From positions 1 through 16,091 of the forward strand of contig CAIMXN010000273.1 of the NCBI GenBank assembly GCA_903845455.1: DNA of 16,091 nucleotides, given 5' to 3'. The DNA is from an uncultured beta proteobacterium (GTDB taxonomy: Bacteria > Pseudomonadota > Gammaproteobacteria > Burkholderiales > Burkholderiaceae). Made by a program: the position numbers and the translations under genes. How positions within the stretch are numbered: position 1 is the first letter of the stretch; each line of letters starts with the position of its first letter. The notes under the pieces are model-generated. The model was not told where the DNA came from. It searched no databases and worked only from the letters and a program-made list of their open reading frames with translations. Shown here one piece after another: positions 1 through 6,640 of this stretch.

Positions 1-109
1 GGCCGTTCGTGCCCGTGGCGGAGTAGATTTAGGTGTAATGCCTCTTGATGCCTTCGTTGCCCGACTCCAGCAGGATATATCCCAGAAGGTCGGACCCGAG
101 CAAAGCTAG
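1..109 (+). CDS. thrS: Threonine--tRNA ligase, C-terminal end (partial)
   Basis: This is the last 35 codons of a reading frame entering from the left edge and ending at TAG 107-109. The translation ends VRARGGVDLGVMPLDAFVAR and then LQQDISQKVGPEQS. The VR-x-RGG-x-D-x-G-x-M stretch is typical of the extreme end of the ThrRS anticodon-binding domain. ThrRS charges tRNA-Thr in the cytoplasm. Its position directly before infC matches the conserved thrS-infC-rpmI-rplT order. The stop lies 42 bases before the infC start, so co-transcription is likely. The catalytic and editing domains are outside the window. Confidence 0.88.
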   Translation, partial: AVRARGGVDLGVMPLDAFVARLQQDISQKVGPEQS

Positions 110-151
110 GGGTAGGATGGCTTTTATTGTTAATTTATAAGGAATTAGAAG

Positions 152-676
152 ATCGCTACTGATAAATCGCAGCGCATTAACCGGGAAATTACTGCTCCTG
201 AAGTGCGTCTGATTGGAATTGATGGTGAACCCATCGGCGTAGTTAAGTTGAGTGAAGCCCTGGCCTTGGCAGAAGAGAAAGAGACCGATTTGGTTGAAAT
301 TGCTCCGACGGCTGAACCACCTGTAGTCCGGATCATGGACTTTGGCAAATTCAAGTACCAAGAAGCCAAACGGATGCATGAAGCTAAGCTGAAGCAAAAA
401 GTGATACAGGTGAAGGAAGTGAAATTCCGTCCCGGCACAGACGATGGTGACTATGGTGTAAAGCTACGGAATTTAATCCGCTTTTTGGAAGATGGCGATA
501 AGACAAAGATTACGCTACGGTTTCGGGGTCGTGAAATGGCCCACCAAGAAATCGGAGTCAGAATGTTGGAACGTTTGAAGTTGGACTTGCAAGAGCACGG
601 CCAAGTTGAACAGTTTCCAAAAATGGAAGGCCGCCAGATGGTGATGGTATTGGCCCCCATTCGTAAGGCTAAGTAA
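152..676 (+). CDS. infC: Translation initiation factor IF-3, AUC start codon
   Basis: IF-3 (174 aa) binds the 30S subunit, keeps subunits apart and proofreads the start codon and initiator tRNA. The protein begins with the family-typical stretch (I)ATDKSQRINREITAPEVRL. It then runs through the N-domain (IGIDGEPIGVVKLSEAL), a basic linker near residues 75-90, and the C-domain with EVKFRPGTDDGDYGVKLRN and the conserved end EGRQMVMVLAP. The frame has a TAG at 146-148, so the start must lie after it. The first suitable codon is ATC at 152, preceded at 8 bases by AAGGA (139-143). No ATG exists before the conserved region, and the GTG at 203 would remove 17 conserved residues. Escherichia coli infC uses AUU, which IF-3 itself discriminates against, giving autoregulation. 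AUC here probably serves the same purpose. Confidence 0.95.
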   Translation: MATDKSQRINREITAPEVRLIGIDGEPIGVVKLSEALALAEEKETDLVEIAPTAEPPVVRIMDFGKFKYQEAKRMHEAKLKQKVIQVKEVKFRPGTDDGDYGVKLRNLIRFLEDGDKTKITLRFRGREMAHQEIGVRMLERLKLDLQEHGQVEQFPKMEGRQMVMVLAPIRKAK

Positions 677-746
677 CAAGACAATTCTTCGGATTTAGCT
701 TGTTATTTATGTAGGGAGGAGTCCTTAGTGCATAGCTAAAGACTCT
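674..746 (+). promoter_or_regulatory. Two RNA hairpins between infC and rpmI, possible L20/L35 leader
   Basis: The first stem pairs TAACAAG (674-680) with CTTGTTA (699-705) and contains an inner C(UUCG)G tetraloop at 687-692. It includes the infC stop codon. The second stem pairs 718-728 with 736-746, 11 pairs with one C-A mismatch at 724/740 and a 7-base loop. No T-run follows either stem, so a terminator is unlikely. In Escherichia coli, ribosomal protein L20 represses rpmI-rplT by binding RNA structures in this same interval. A similar role here is inference from position only. Confidence 0.4.
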
Positions 747-828
747 GGTAGTTAGAAGTGCTATTAGGTACAGGAAGAGTGACCGTCGGTTGCCACCTAT
801 GTTGCACAAGTAGATGAAGGGGTGCTTT

Positions 829-1026
829 ATGCCCAAGATGAAGAGCAAGAGTAGCGCTAAAAAGCGCTTCACGGTTCGCGCAGGCGGAACGATTAAACGA
901 GGTCAGGCTTTTAAACGCCATATCCTCACCAAGAAGACCACCAAGAATAAGCGTCATTTGCGTGGTACTACCGAAGTTGCGAAAGCTGACGTTAAGTCAA
1001 TTCGCTCCATGCTTCCTTACGCTTAA
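829..1026 (+). CDS. rpmI: 50S ribosomal protein L35
   Basis: This is a small, very basic 65-aa protein of the large ribosomal subunit. It begins MPKMKSKSSAKKRFTVRAGG and carries the family pattern K-x-SAKKRF and later HILTKKTTKNKRHLRGT. It has the usual L35 length. An in-frame ATG lies 15 bases upstream at 814, but the GAAGGGG run (816-822) sits 6 bases before ATG 829. The family N-terminus MPKMK also begins there, so 829 is the start. It is 152 bases downstream of infC and 25 bases before rplT, in the standard order. Confidence 0.97.
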   Translation: MPKMKSKSSAKKRFTVRAGGTIKRGQAFKRHILTKKTTKNKRHLRGTTEVAKADVKSIRSMLPYA

Positions 1027-1051
1027 CCTCAGACTAAATTAGGAGAATTCA

Positions 1052-1417
1052 ATGCCAAGAGTCAAACGTGGGGTTACAGCAAGAGCCCGTCATAAAAAAA
1101 TCACCGATGCCGCAACAGGTTACCGCGGTCGTCGTAAGAACGTATTCCGGATTGCTAAGCAAGCAGTTATGCGTGCTGGTCAATATGCCTATCGTGACCG
1201 TCGTAATAAGAAACGGGTATTCCGCGCTTTGTGGATTGCTCGTATCAATGCGGCAGTTCGTCAGCATGACATGACCTATAGCGTATTCATGAATGGTATG
1301 AAGAAGGCCTCAATCGATCTCGATCGTAAAGTGCTTTCTGATATGGCCATTGCTGACAAGCCGGCTTTTGCCGCTTTGGTTACTCGGATTAAATCCGTAG
1401 TAAGCGCTGCAGCTTAA
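1052..1417 (+). CDS. rplT: 50S ribosomal protein L20
   Basis: L20 (121 aa) binds 23S rRNA early in assembly of the large subunit and often represses its own operon. The start MPRVKRGVTARARHKKI and the block GYRGRRKNVFRIAKQAVM are diagnostic. The ARINAAVRQHDMTYSVFMNG segment matches the globular C-domain. AGGAG at 1041-1045 gives a good ribosome binding site 6 bases before the ATG. The stop codon at 1415-1417 lies inside a strong hairpin that reaches to the pheS start, described separately. Confidence 0.98.
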   Translation: MPRVKRGVTARARHKKITDAATGYRGRRKNVFRIAKQAVMRAGQYAYRDRRNKKRVFRALWIARINAAVRQHDMTYSVFMNGMKKASIDLDRKVLSDMAIADKPAFAALVTRIKSVVSAAA

Positions 1418-1444
1418 TTCTTAGCTACTAAGAACTAAGCTGCG
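1408..1444 (+). promoter_or_regulatory. Long hairpin spanning the rplT stop and the pheS initiation region
   Basis: Bases 1408-1423 pair with 1429-1444 (16 positions, one A-C mismatch at 1417/1435 and one G-T at 1408/1444), closed by the loop GCTAC (1424-1428). The structure contains the rplT stop codon and ends on the base before the pheS ATG. No T-run follows and no clear Shine-Dalgarno sequence is visible before pheS. It could hide the pheS start until a ribosome finishing rplT opens it. That role is inferred; the inverted repeat itself is seen directly. Confidence 0.6.
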
Positions 1445-2491
1445 ATGGTTTCTCTCGACCACATTGTCGAGGATGCTAAACGTGATTTCCTCGGGGCTGC
1501 CGATGCGGCAGCTCTAGAGGACGCGAAAGCCAAGTATCTCGGTAAATCAGGTATTCTCACTGAGCGCCTAAAAGCGCTTGGTGGAATGTCGCCTGATGAA
1601 CGTAAGAGTGCTGGCGCACAAATAAATCAAGTCAAAACTGCAGTAGAAGCGGCACTTCAGGAACGTCGCCAAGCTTTGGCTGATACCGTATTGCTGCAAC
1701 GTCTCGCCGCTGAATCGATTGATGTCTCCCTGCCTGGGCGCGGTCAAGCCGTAGGTAGCTTGCATCCAGTGATGCGCACCTGGGAACGGGTTGAAGAGAT
1801 CTTTCGCTCCATTGGATTTGATGTTGCTGATGGTCCTGAAATTGAAACCGATTGGTTTAATTTCACTGCCTTAAACAGTCCAGAAAATCATCCTGCCCGT
1901 TCGATGCAGGATACTTTTTATATTGATGGCAAAGATTCTCAAGAGAAGCCTTTGTTATTGCGCACCCATACGAGCCCGATTCAGGTCCGTTATGCCAGCG
2001 AACACGTTAAGAAATATGCCAATGCCGCAGTGATGCCGCCAATCAAAGTGATTGCACCTGGCAGAACTTATCGTGTTGACAGCGATGCAACACATTCACC
2101 GATGTTTCATCAAGTTGAAGGCTTGTGGATTGCCGAGAGTGTTTCCTTTGCTGACCTAAAGGGTGTTTACACTGACTTCTTAAGAACTTTTTTTGAAACA
2201 AACGAATTACAAGTGCGTTTCCGTCCATCGTATTTCCCATTCACAGAACCTTCTGCTGAAATTGATATGGCCTTTGCTGGTGGTAAGTTAGCCGGTCGCT
2301 GGTTAGAGATTTCAGGAGCAGGGCAGGTGCACCCAAATGTATTACGCAATATGGGCATTGATCCAGAACGCTATACCGGATTTGCTTTTGGCTCTGGCTT
2401 AGAGCGCTTAACGATGCTGCGCTATGGTATCGATGACTTGCGCCTCTTCTTTGAAAATGATTTGCGTTTCTTAGCGCAATTCCCAGCATAA
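1445..2491 (+). CDS. pheS: Phenylalanine--tRNA ligase, alpha subunit
   Basis: PheS (348 aa) is the catalytic subunit of the cytoplasmic alpha2-beta2 PheRS, which charges tRNA-Phe. An N-terminal coiled-coil tRNA-binding arm occupies about residues 1-90 (LGKSGILTERLKALGGMSP, then a long helix). The class II catalytic core follows. It shows LHPVMRTWERVEEIF near 106, RTHTSPIQVRY at 173-183, motif 2 with GRTYR (206-210) and FHQVEGL (221-227), and motif 3 with GSGLERLTMLRYGIDDLR from 316. Length and start agree with the family. The start codon abuts a hairpin and lacks a clear ribosome binding site, so coupling to rplT is likely. pheT follows 22 bases later. No PheM-like leader peptide or attenuator precedes it, unlike in Escherichia coli. 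Confidence 0.97.
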   Translation: MVSLDHIVEDAKRDFLGAADAAALEDAKAKYLGKSGILTERLKALGGMSPDERKSAGAQINQVKTAVEAALQERRQALADTVLLQRLAAESIDVSLPGRGQAVGSLHPVMRTWERVEEIFRSIGFDVADGPEIETDWFNFTALNSPENHPARSMQDTFYIDGKDSQEKPLLLRTHTSPIQVRYASEHVKKYANAAVMPPIKVIAPGRTYRVDSDATHSPMFHQVEGLWIAESVSFADLKGVYTDFLRTFFETNELQVRFRPSYFPFTEPSAEIDMAFAGGKLAGRWLEISGAGQVHPNVLRNMGIDPERYTGFAFGSGLERLTMLRYGIDDLRLFFENDLRFLAQFPA

Positions 2492-2513
2492 GCAGAACGG
2501 TAAAGATAAGGCT

Positions 2514-4985
2514 ATGCAATTTTCAGAATCTTGGCTCCGTCAGTATGTAAACCCAGCGCTTGATAGCGGTGCATTAGGTCATGCCATGACCATGGCGGGT
2601 CTTGAAGTAGAAGAGCAGCATTCAGTTGCACCTGCGTTTACAAAAATTGTGATTGCACAGATTCTGTCTGCAGAACAGCACCCAGATGCTGATCGTCTAC
2701 GTGTTTGTAAAGTAGATGCTGGCACTGGTCAAGAGTTGCAAATTGTTTGTGGTGCACCTAATGCACGTGCTGGGATCAAAATTCCTTGTGCATTAGTGGG
2801 TGCGCAATTGCCACCAGCAGAAGCAGGTACGAATTCAGAAAATAAGCCATTCATCATTAAAGTAGGCAAGCTACGCGGTGTTGAAAGTCAGGGCATGTTG
2901 TGCTCAGGTCGGGAGCTTGGCCTAGGTGATGACCACGAAGGTATTTTAGAGTTGCCAGCCGATGCGCCAGTCGGTGAAGATATCCGCAAATACCTTGATT
3001 TAGATGATCAAATTTTTGTGATTAAGTTAACGCCTAATAAGGCCGATTGCCTTTCATTAATGGGTATGGCTCGTGAGGTATCGGCAATCACTGGCGCTGT
3101 TTTGTCTGCTCCCAAGTGGAATGCTCCTACAGTAGCCATTCAAGACAAAGTAAAGGTGACTGTTGAGAATAAAGACTTGTGCGGTCGCTTTGCTGGGCGT
3201 GTGATTCGTGGGGTTAACCCAAAGGCAAAAACACCAAGCCACATCGTGCAGCGTTTAGCACGTGCCGGACAGAGAAGTATTTCTGCTCTAGTGGATTTAT
3301 CCAATTACGTGATGTTAGAGATGGGTCAACCTACCCATGTTTTTGATATTGATAAGCTATCTGGCGACATCACAGTGCGTTGGGCCAAGGCTGGTGAAAC
3401 CCTCGCATTGCTTAACGGCCAAACCGTCACCCTGGTTGGCCCTGATTCTTCAGGTAAGGCACAGGATGCAGGCGTCGTTGCCGACCAAACTGGTCCAGTC
3501 GCATTGGCTGGGATCATGGGTGGTAATCACTGCGCCGTAACTGATGACACCCAAAATATTTATGTGGAGGCTGCTTATTGGCTGCCATCTGCCATTCAGG
3601 GTCGTGCACGTCGCTTAAATTTCAGCACCGATGCAGCGCATCGTTTTGAGCGTGGCGTAGACCCTCAAGCTACTGTCACTTGCTTAGAGTATTTAAGTTC
3701 ACTGATTGTTGAGGTTTGCGGTGGCCAAGTAGGGCCCGTAGATGATCAAATCCTCAATGTGCCAGAGCGTAAGCCGGTGCGCCTGCGCCTAGCTCGTGCT
3801 ATCAAAGTCATTGGTATTCCTGTGACGAAAGAGCTTGTTTCTGATGTATTTAAGCGCCTTGGTTTTGATTTCAAGCTAGAGGCAGGCGATGTCTTTGTCG
3901 TAACGCCACCAAGCTATCGTTTCGATATCGAAATCGAAGAGGATTTGATTGAAGAAGTCGCACGCATGTATGGCTTCGAAAATATTCCAGATCAACCCCC
4001 TGTCGCCTCATTAAAAATGAGCGCCAAAGCTGAAGCAAAGCGGGGCGTTCATTTATTACGTCAACGTTTAGCCTTGCAAGGTTATCAAGAAGCTATTAAT
4101 TTCGGCTTTATCGACCAAGAGAGCGAACAGCGCCTTGCTGGTGCCCAAGAAAAAGATCTGATCAAGGTCTTGAACCCGATTGCCAGTCAGTATGGTGTGA
4201 TGCGGAGCAATCTTTGGGGTGGCTTATTGGGTAATCTCAAGGCGAATCTCAATAGAGGCGCTAGTCGTGTACGTCTATTTGAAACTGGCCGCGTATTTAA
4301 GCGAGATCAAAACATCTCCGAAGAGCCAGGCATGGTGGCAGGTTTTCAGCAAGCTCAACGCATCGGTGGCCTAGCTTATGGCGCATTTGTACCAGAGCAA
4401 TGGGCTAGTGCAAACCGGATGGTTGATTTCTTTGATGTCAAAGGTGATTTAGAACGGGTCTTGGATCCACTCCCTTTTGTCACTCAGGCTGCCGTTCATC
4501 CAGCATTACATCCTGGACGTTCAGCCAGCGTTCTCCTCAAGATGCCAAAGGGTTTATTGAATGTTGGCTGGATTGGTGAGTTACACCCAGGATTACAGCA
4601 GGCTTATGAGTTAGCTCAAGCCCCCGTTCTTTTTGAGTTAGATTTAGAGCTTATTCGTGAATTGGGTTTACCTCAACCAGAAGAGTTAAGTAAGTTTCCT
4701 GCGGTGCAGCGTGACTTAGCAGTAGTGGTCAAACAGCATGTTTCTGCGCAGTCTTTATTGGATGCTATGGCCACCAGCAAACAGAATTTCGTCCGGGCTA
4801 TTGAGCTTTTTGATGAATTTAAGCCTAAGGCTGGTTCTAGCAGCATGACTACAGACGAAAAGAGTTTGGCATTCCGCATTACCTTGCTCAATCCCCAAGA
4901 AACTTTACAGGATGCGCAAATGGATGCAGTAATGAGTGCTTTGTTGGCGGTACTTGAAAAAAAATGCGCAGCCCGTCTGCGCTAG
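2514..4985 (+). CDS. pheT: Phenylalanine--tRNA ligase, beta subunit
   Basis: PheT (823 aa) is the large subunit of PheRS, carrying tRNA recognition and editing. Visible domains are: N-terminal MQFSESWLRQYVNPAL; an EMAP-type OB-fold tRNA-binding domain at about 40-150 (EQHPDADRLRVCKVDAG, IVCGAPNARAG); a B3/B4 editing region at about 215-390 (GRFAGRVIRGV, QPTHVFDIDKL); a B5 region at about 400-480; a degenerate catalytic-like core; and a C-terminal FDX-ACB fold from about 730 (KFPAVQRDLAVVV). The length is normal for bacterial PheT. The ribosome binding site is weak, AAGG at 2508-2511 only 2 bases from the ATG. Eight As at 4957-4964 are followed by a GC-rich hairpin just before the stop codon. 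Confidence 0.97.
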   Translation: MQFSESWLRQYVNPALDSGALGHAMTMAGLEVEEQHSVAPAFTKIVIAQILSAEQHPDADRLRVCKVDAGTGQELQIVCGAPNARAGIKIPCALVGAQLPPAEAGTNSENKPFIIKVGKLRGVESQGMLCSGRELGLGDDHEGILELPADAPVGEDIRKYLDLDDQIFVIKLTPNKADCLSLMGMAREVSAITGAVLSAPKWNAPTVAIQDKVKVTVENKDLCGRFAGRVIRGVNPKAKTPSHIVQRLARAGQRSISALVDLSNYVMLEMGQPTHVFDIDKLSGDITVRWAKAGETLALLNGQTVTLVGPDSSGKAQDAGVVADQTGPVALAGIMGGNHCAVTDDTQNIYVEAAYWLPSAIQGRARRLNFSTDAAHRFERGVDPQATVTCLEYLSSLIVEVCGGQVGPVDDQILNVPERKPVRLRLARAIKVIGIPVTKELVSDVFKRLGFDFKLEAGDVFVVTPPSYRFDIEIEEDLIEEVARMYGFENIPDQPPVASLKMSAKAEAKRGVHLLRQRLALQGYQEAINFGFIDQESEQRLAGAQEKDLIKVLNPIASQYGVMRSNLWGGLLGNLKANLNRGASRVRLFETGRVFKRDQNISEEPGMVAGFQQAQRIGGLAYGAFVPEQWASANRMVDFFDVKGDLERVLDPLPFVTQAAVHPALHPGRSASVLLKMPKGLLNVGWIGELHPGLQQAYELAQAPVLFELDLELIRELGLPQPEELSKFPAVQRDLAVVVKQHVSAQSLLDAMATSKQNFVRAIELFDEFKPKAGSSSMTTDEKSLAFRITLLNPQETLQDAQMDAVMSALLAVLEKKCAARLR
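4957..4982 (-). terminator. Intrinsic-terminator-like element facing the minus strand at the end of pheT
   Basis: GCGCAG (4966-4971) pairs perfectly with CTGCGC (4977-4982) around a 5-base loop, and eight As (4957-4964) precede it. Read on the minus strand this is a GC-rich stem followed after one base by T8, the classic intrinsic terminator form. On the plus strand only a weak TTTAGT follows. No minus-strand gene ends here, so it could only stop antisense transcription. It lies wholly inside the pheT coding sequence, so it may also be a by-product of the lysine codons. Confidence 0.45.
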
Positions 4986-5034
4986 GTTTAGTATTAGTTA
5001 AATATCAAATAAATAGTTACAAAAGAGACTGGCA

Positions 5035-5358
5035 ATGAGCGAAATAATGATCAACGACACCGTTACAAAGAATGAACTATCAGAGGCGCTCTTTGACCAA
5101 GTTGGTCTGAACAAGCGTGAAGCAAAAGATATGATTGACGCTTTTTTTGACCGCATAGGCGCATCTTTAGAAGCTGGCGTTGAAGTCAAAATTTCAGGCT
5201 TTGGTAATTTTCAATTGCGCAATAAATCAGCTCGTCCAGGCCGCAATCCAAAAACAGGTCAAATGATTCCGATTGCAGCCCGTCGCGTGGTAACTTTTCA
5301 TGCCAGTCAAAAGCTTAAGGATGTAGTTGAGTCTCATGCTCGAGAAAACAGCAATTGA
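5035..5358 (+). CDS. ihfA: Integration host factor, alpha subunit
   Basis: IHF-alpha (107 aa) pairs with IHF-beta to bend DNA sequence-specifically in the nucleoid. The helical N-terminal half reads VTKNELSEALFDQVGLNKRE. The DNA-binding beta-arm holds the HU/IHF signature GFGNFQLRNKSARPGRNPKT, with the intercalating proline in the RPGRNPKTG loop, and it ends VVTFHASQKLKDVVES. The start ATG at 5035 has AGAG about 8 bases upstream. The order pheST-ihfA-merR is widely conserved in proteobacteria. The last codons overlap the start of the next gene. Confidence 0.97.
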   Translation: MSEIMINDTVTKNELSEALFDQVGLNKREAKDMIDAFFDRIGASLEAGVEVKISGFGNFQLRNKSARPGRNPKTGQMIPIAARRVVTFHASQKLKDVVESHARENSN

Positions 5359-5686
5359 TTCTGGCTCAGCACTGCATAGTTCGCAGTTGCCGCCAATACC
5401 ACCCAAGCGCTACTTCACTATTGGTGAGGTAGCTGATTTATGCGCTGTGCGCTCACATGTTTTGCGTTATTGGGAGCAGGAGTTTACCCAGTTAAGCCCC
5501 CAAAAAAGGCGTGGTAACCGTCGTTACTATCAACACCACGAAGTTGTTTTGATTCGCAAGATTCGATCTCTTCTGTATGAAGAAGGTTTCACGATTAGCG
5601 GTGCCAGAAACCGTCTAGATGAAGCTCGTGGTGAGCTACGCTTGCGAGATGAGTTGCAAGCAGTACTGCACATCCTCACAAAATAG
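5336..5686 (+). CDS. MerR family transcriptional regulator
   Basis: This is a 116-aa cytoplasmic DNA-binding protein. The MerR winged helix-turn-helix covers about residues 23-95: KRYFTIGEVADLCAVRSHVL, RYWEQEF, RGNRRYYQHHEV, then LIRKIRSLLYEEGFTISGAR. A short helical dimerisation tail follows, with no metal-binding cysteines or effector domain. It is the conserved partner found after ihfA in many proteobacteria, whose target is generally unknown. The gene overlaps ihfA by 23 bases if ATG 5336 is used. A TTG at 5327 in the same frame has a better placed AAGGA (5317-5321) and would add three residues, so the exact start is open. It ends 25 bases before the tRNA. Confidence 0.9.
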   Translation: MLEKTAIDSGSALHSSQLPPIPPKRYFTIGEVADLCAVRSHVLRYWEQEFTQLSPQKRRGNRRYYQHHEVVLIRKIRSLLYEEGFTISGARNRLDEARGELRLRDELQAVLHILTK

Positions 5687-5711
5687 TTACTGATACAATT
5701 TTCTTTTCCGT

Positions 5712-5788
<77 letters not shown>

Positions 5789-6032
5789 TATTTTATAAAG
5801 CTAATCTGAAATCCACGTAATGTGGATTATTCCCACTTGGCGGCACGACTGGTGATATTGCTGCATAAAACGATAAGATCGGCTCTAGTCAAGAAATTAA
5901 CTATTTATTTGCCCTTATCTTTGAGTAGCTAAAAACCAAACTCAAGTTCAAAGCTGCTGATTGCCAAGTCCCCATACTAAATTGTATAAAAATGATTTAG
6001 CACCTCTATGCTGAGATAGGGGTAAATAGAGA
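5789..6032. other. Intergenic spacer between tRNA-Pro and pdxT
   Basis: No coding sequence is seen in these 244 bases. A 7-bp hairpin pairs AATCCAC (5810-5816) with GTGGATT (5822-5828) 21 bases after the tRNA. It has no T-run and may only help define the tRNA transcript end. A second hairpin near the right side is listed as a possible pdxT terminator. Confidence 0.5.
5989..6023 (-). terminator. Possible terminator of the pdxS-pdxT transcript
   Basis: Bases 6002-6009 pair with 6016-6023 (8 pairs, one G-T) around a 6-base loop. On the minus strand the stem is followed by GCTAAATCATTTTTATAC, a T-rich stretch that begins several bases late. It lies about 10 bases past the pdxT stop, the right place for an end signal. 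The offset T-run makes it a weak candidate. Confidence 0.4.
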
Positions 6033-6623
6033 TCATGGAGTACATAGCTTGACTAGGGTAAGAAAATATTGATGGAATCTTAGGTCATCAGTCAGTTCGG
6101 GGTGAAAGGTGGTTACAAGTATTTTCCCTTGCTGTGCAGCAATGATTGTTCCGTTAGAAAGGGTAGCAAGTGGTTTTACATCTCCCTCGATCACCCTAAT
6201 CATCGGCGAGCGAATGAAGATTGCTTGGAATGGAACCGTCACATGACTTTTATCCACCATTGATGAAATATCAATCATTTCTTGAAATGAATTTATTTGC
6301 CGTCCAAATGCATTCCGTTCGATTCTAAGATCCATTAAGGAAAGCAAAGGTTGCGGTTCGTTAGAATATTTCGCCAGAAATATGGCGCCAGCACAGGTTC
6401 CCCAAATTGCGTGCTCTTTTCCAAACTCCTGAAGCGGGGCAATCAATCCCGCTTCTGTCGCTAACTTGCCAATGACTGTTGATTCACCACCGGGGATGAT
6501 GAGGCCATCTAAGTTTTTAAGATCCGATGGGAGCCTGACTTCAAATACATCTACAGACAATTTTCTAAGGGCAGTAATATGCTCAGAAAAATCACCCTGC
6601 AGAGCTAATACACCGATCTTCAT
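6033..6623 (-). CDS. pdxT: Pyridoxal 5'-phosphate synthase, glutaminase subunit PdxT
   Basis: PdxT (196 aa) is a class I (triad) glutamine amidotransferase. It releases ammonia from glutamine and channels it to PdxS for PLP synthesis. Visible landmarks are MKIGVLALQGDFSEH at the start, the oxyanion region PGGEST (44-49), the nucleophile Cys77 in WGTCAGAIFLA, and the catalytic pair His174 and Glu176 in TTFHPELTDD. These correspond to Cys79, His170 and Glu172 of the Bacillus subtilis enzyme. Length is normal. It follows pdxS on the same strand after 17 bases, so both are surely one operon. The ATG is the only start near the conserved N-terminus. Confidence 0.96.
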   Translation of the reverse strand: MKIGVLALQGDFSEHITALRKLSVDVFEVRLPSDLKNLDGLIIPGGESTVIGKLATEAGLIAPLQEFGKEHAIWGTCAGAIFLAKYSNEPQPLLSLMDLRIERNAFGRQINSFQEMIDISSMVDKSHVTVPFQAIFIRSPMIRVIEGDVKPLATLSNGTIIAAQQGKILVTTFHPELTDDLRFHQYFLTLVKLCTP

Positions 6624-6640
6624 GTTAGTTGCGATTTAGT

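Noticed and set aside
203..676. infC starting at GTG 203 (157 aa)
   Set aside because: It would drop 17 conserved N-terminal residues that are in frame and preceded by a ribosome binding site at ATC 152.
814..828. Upstream ATG for rpmI
   Set aside because: The ribosome binding site overlaps this ATG and is correctly spaced for ATG 829, where the conserved MPKMK begins.
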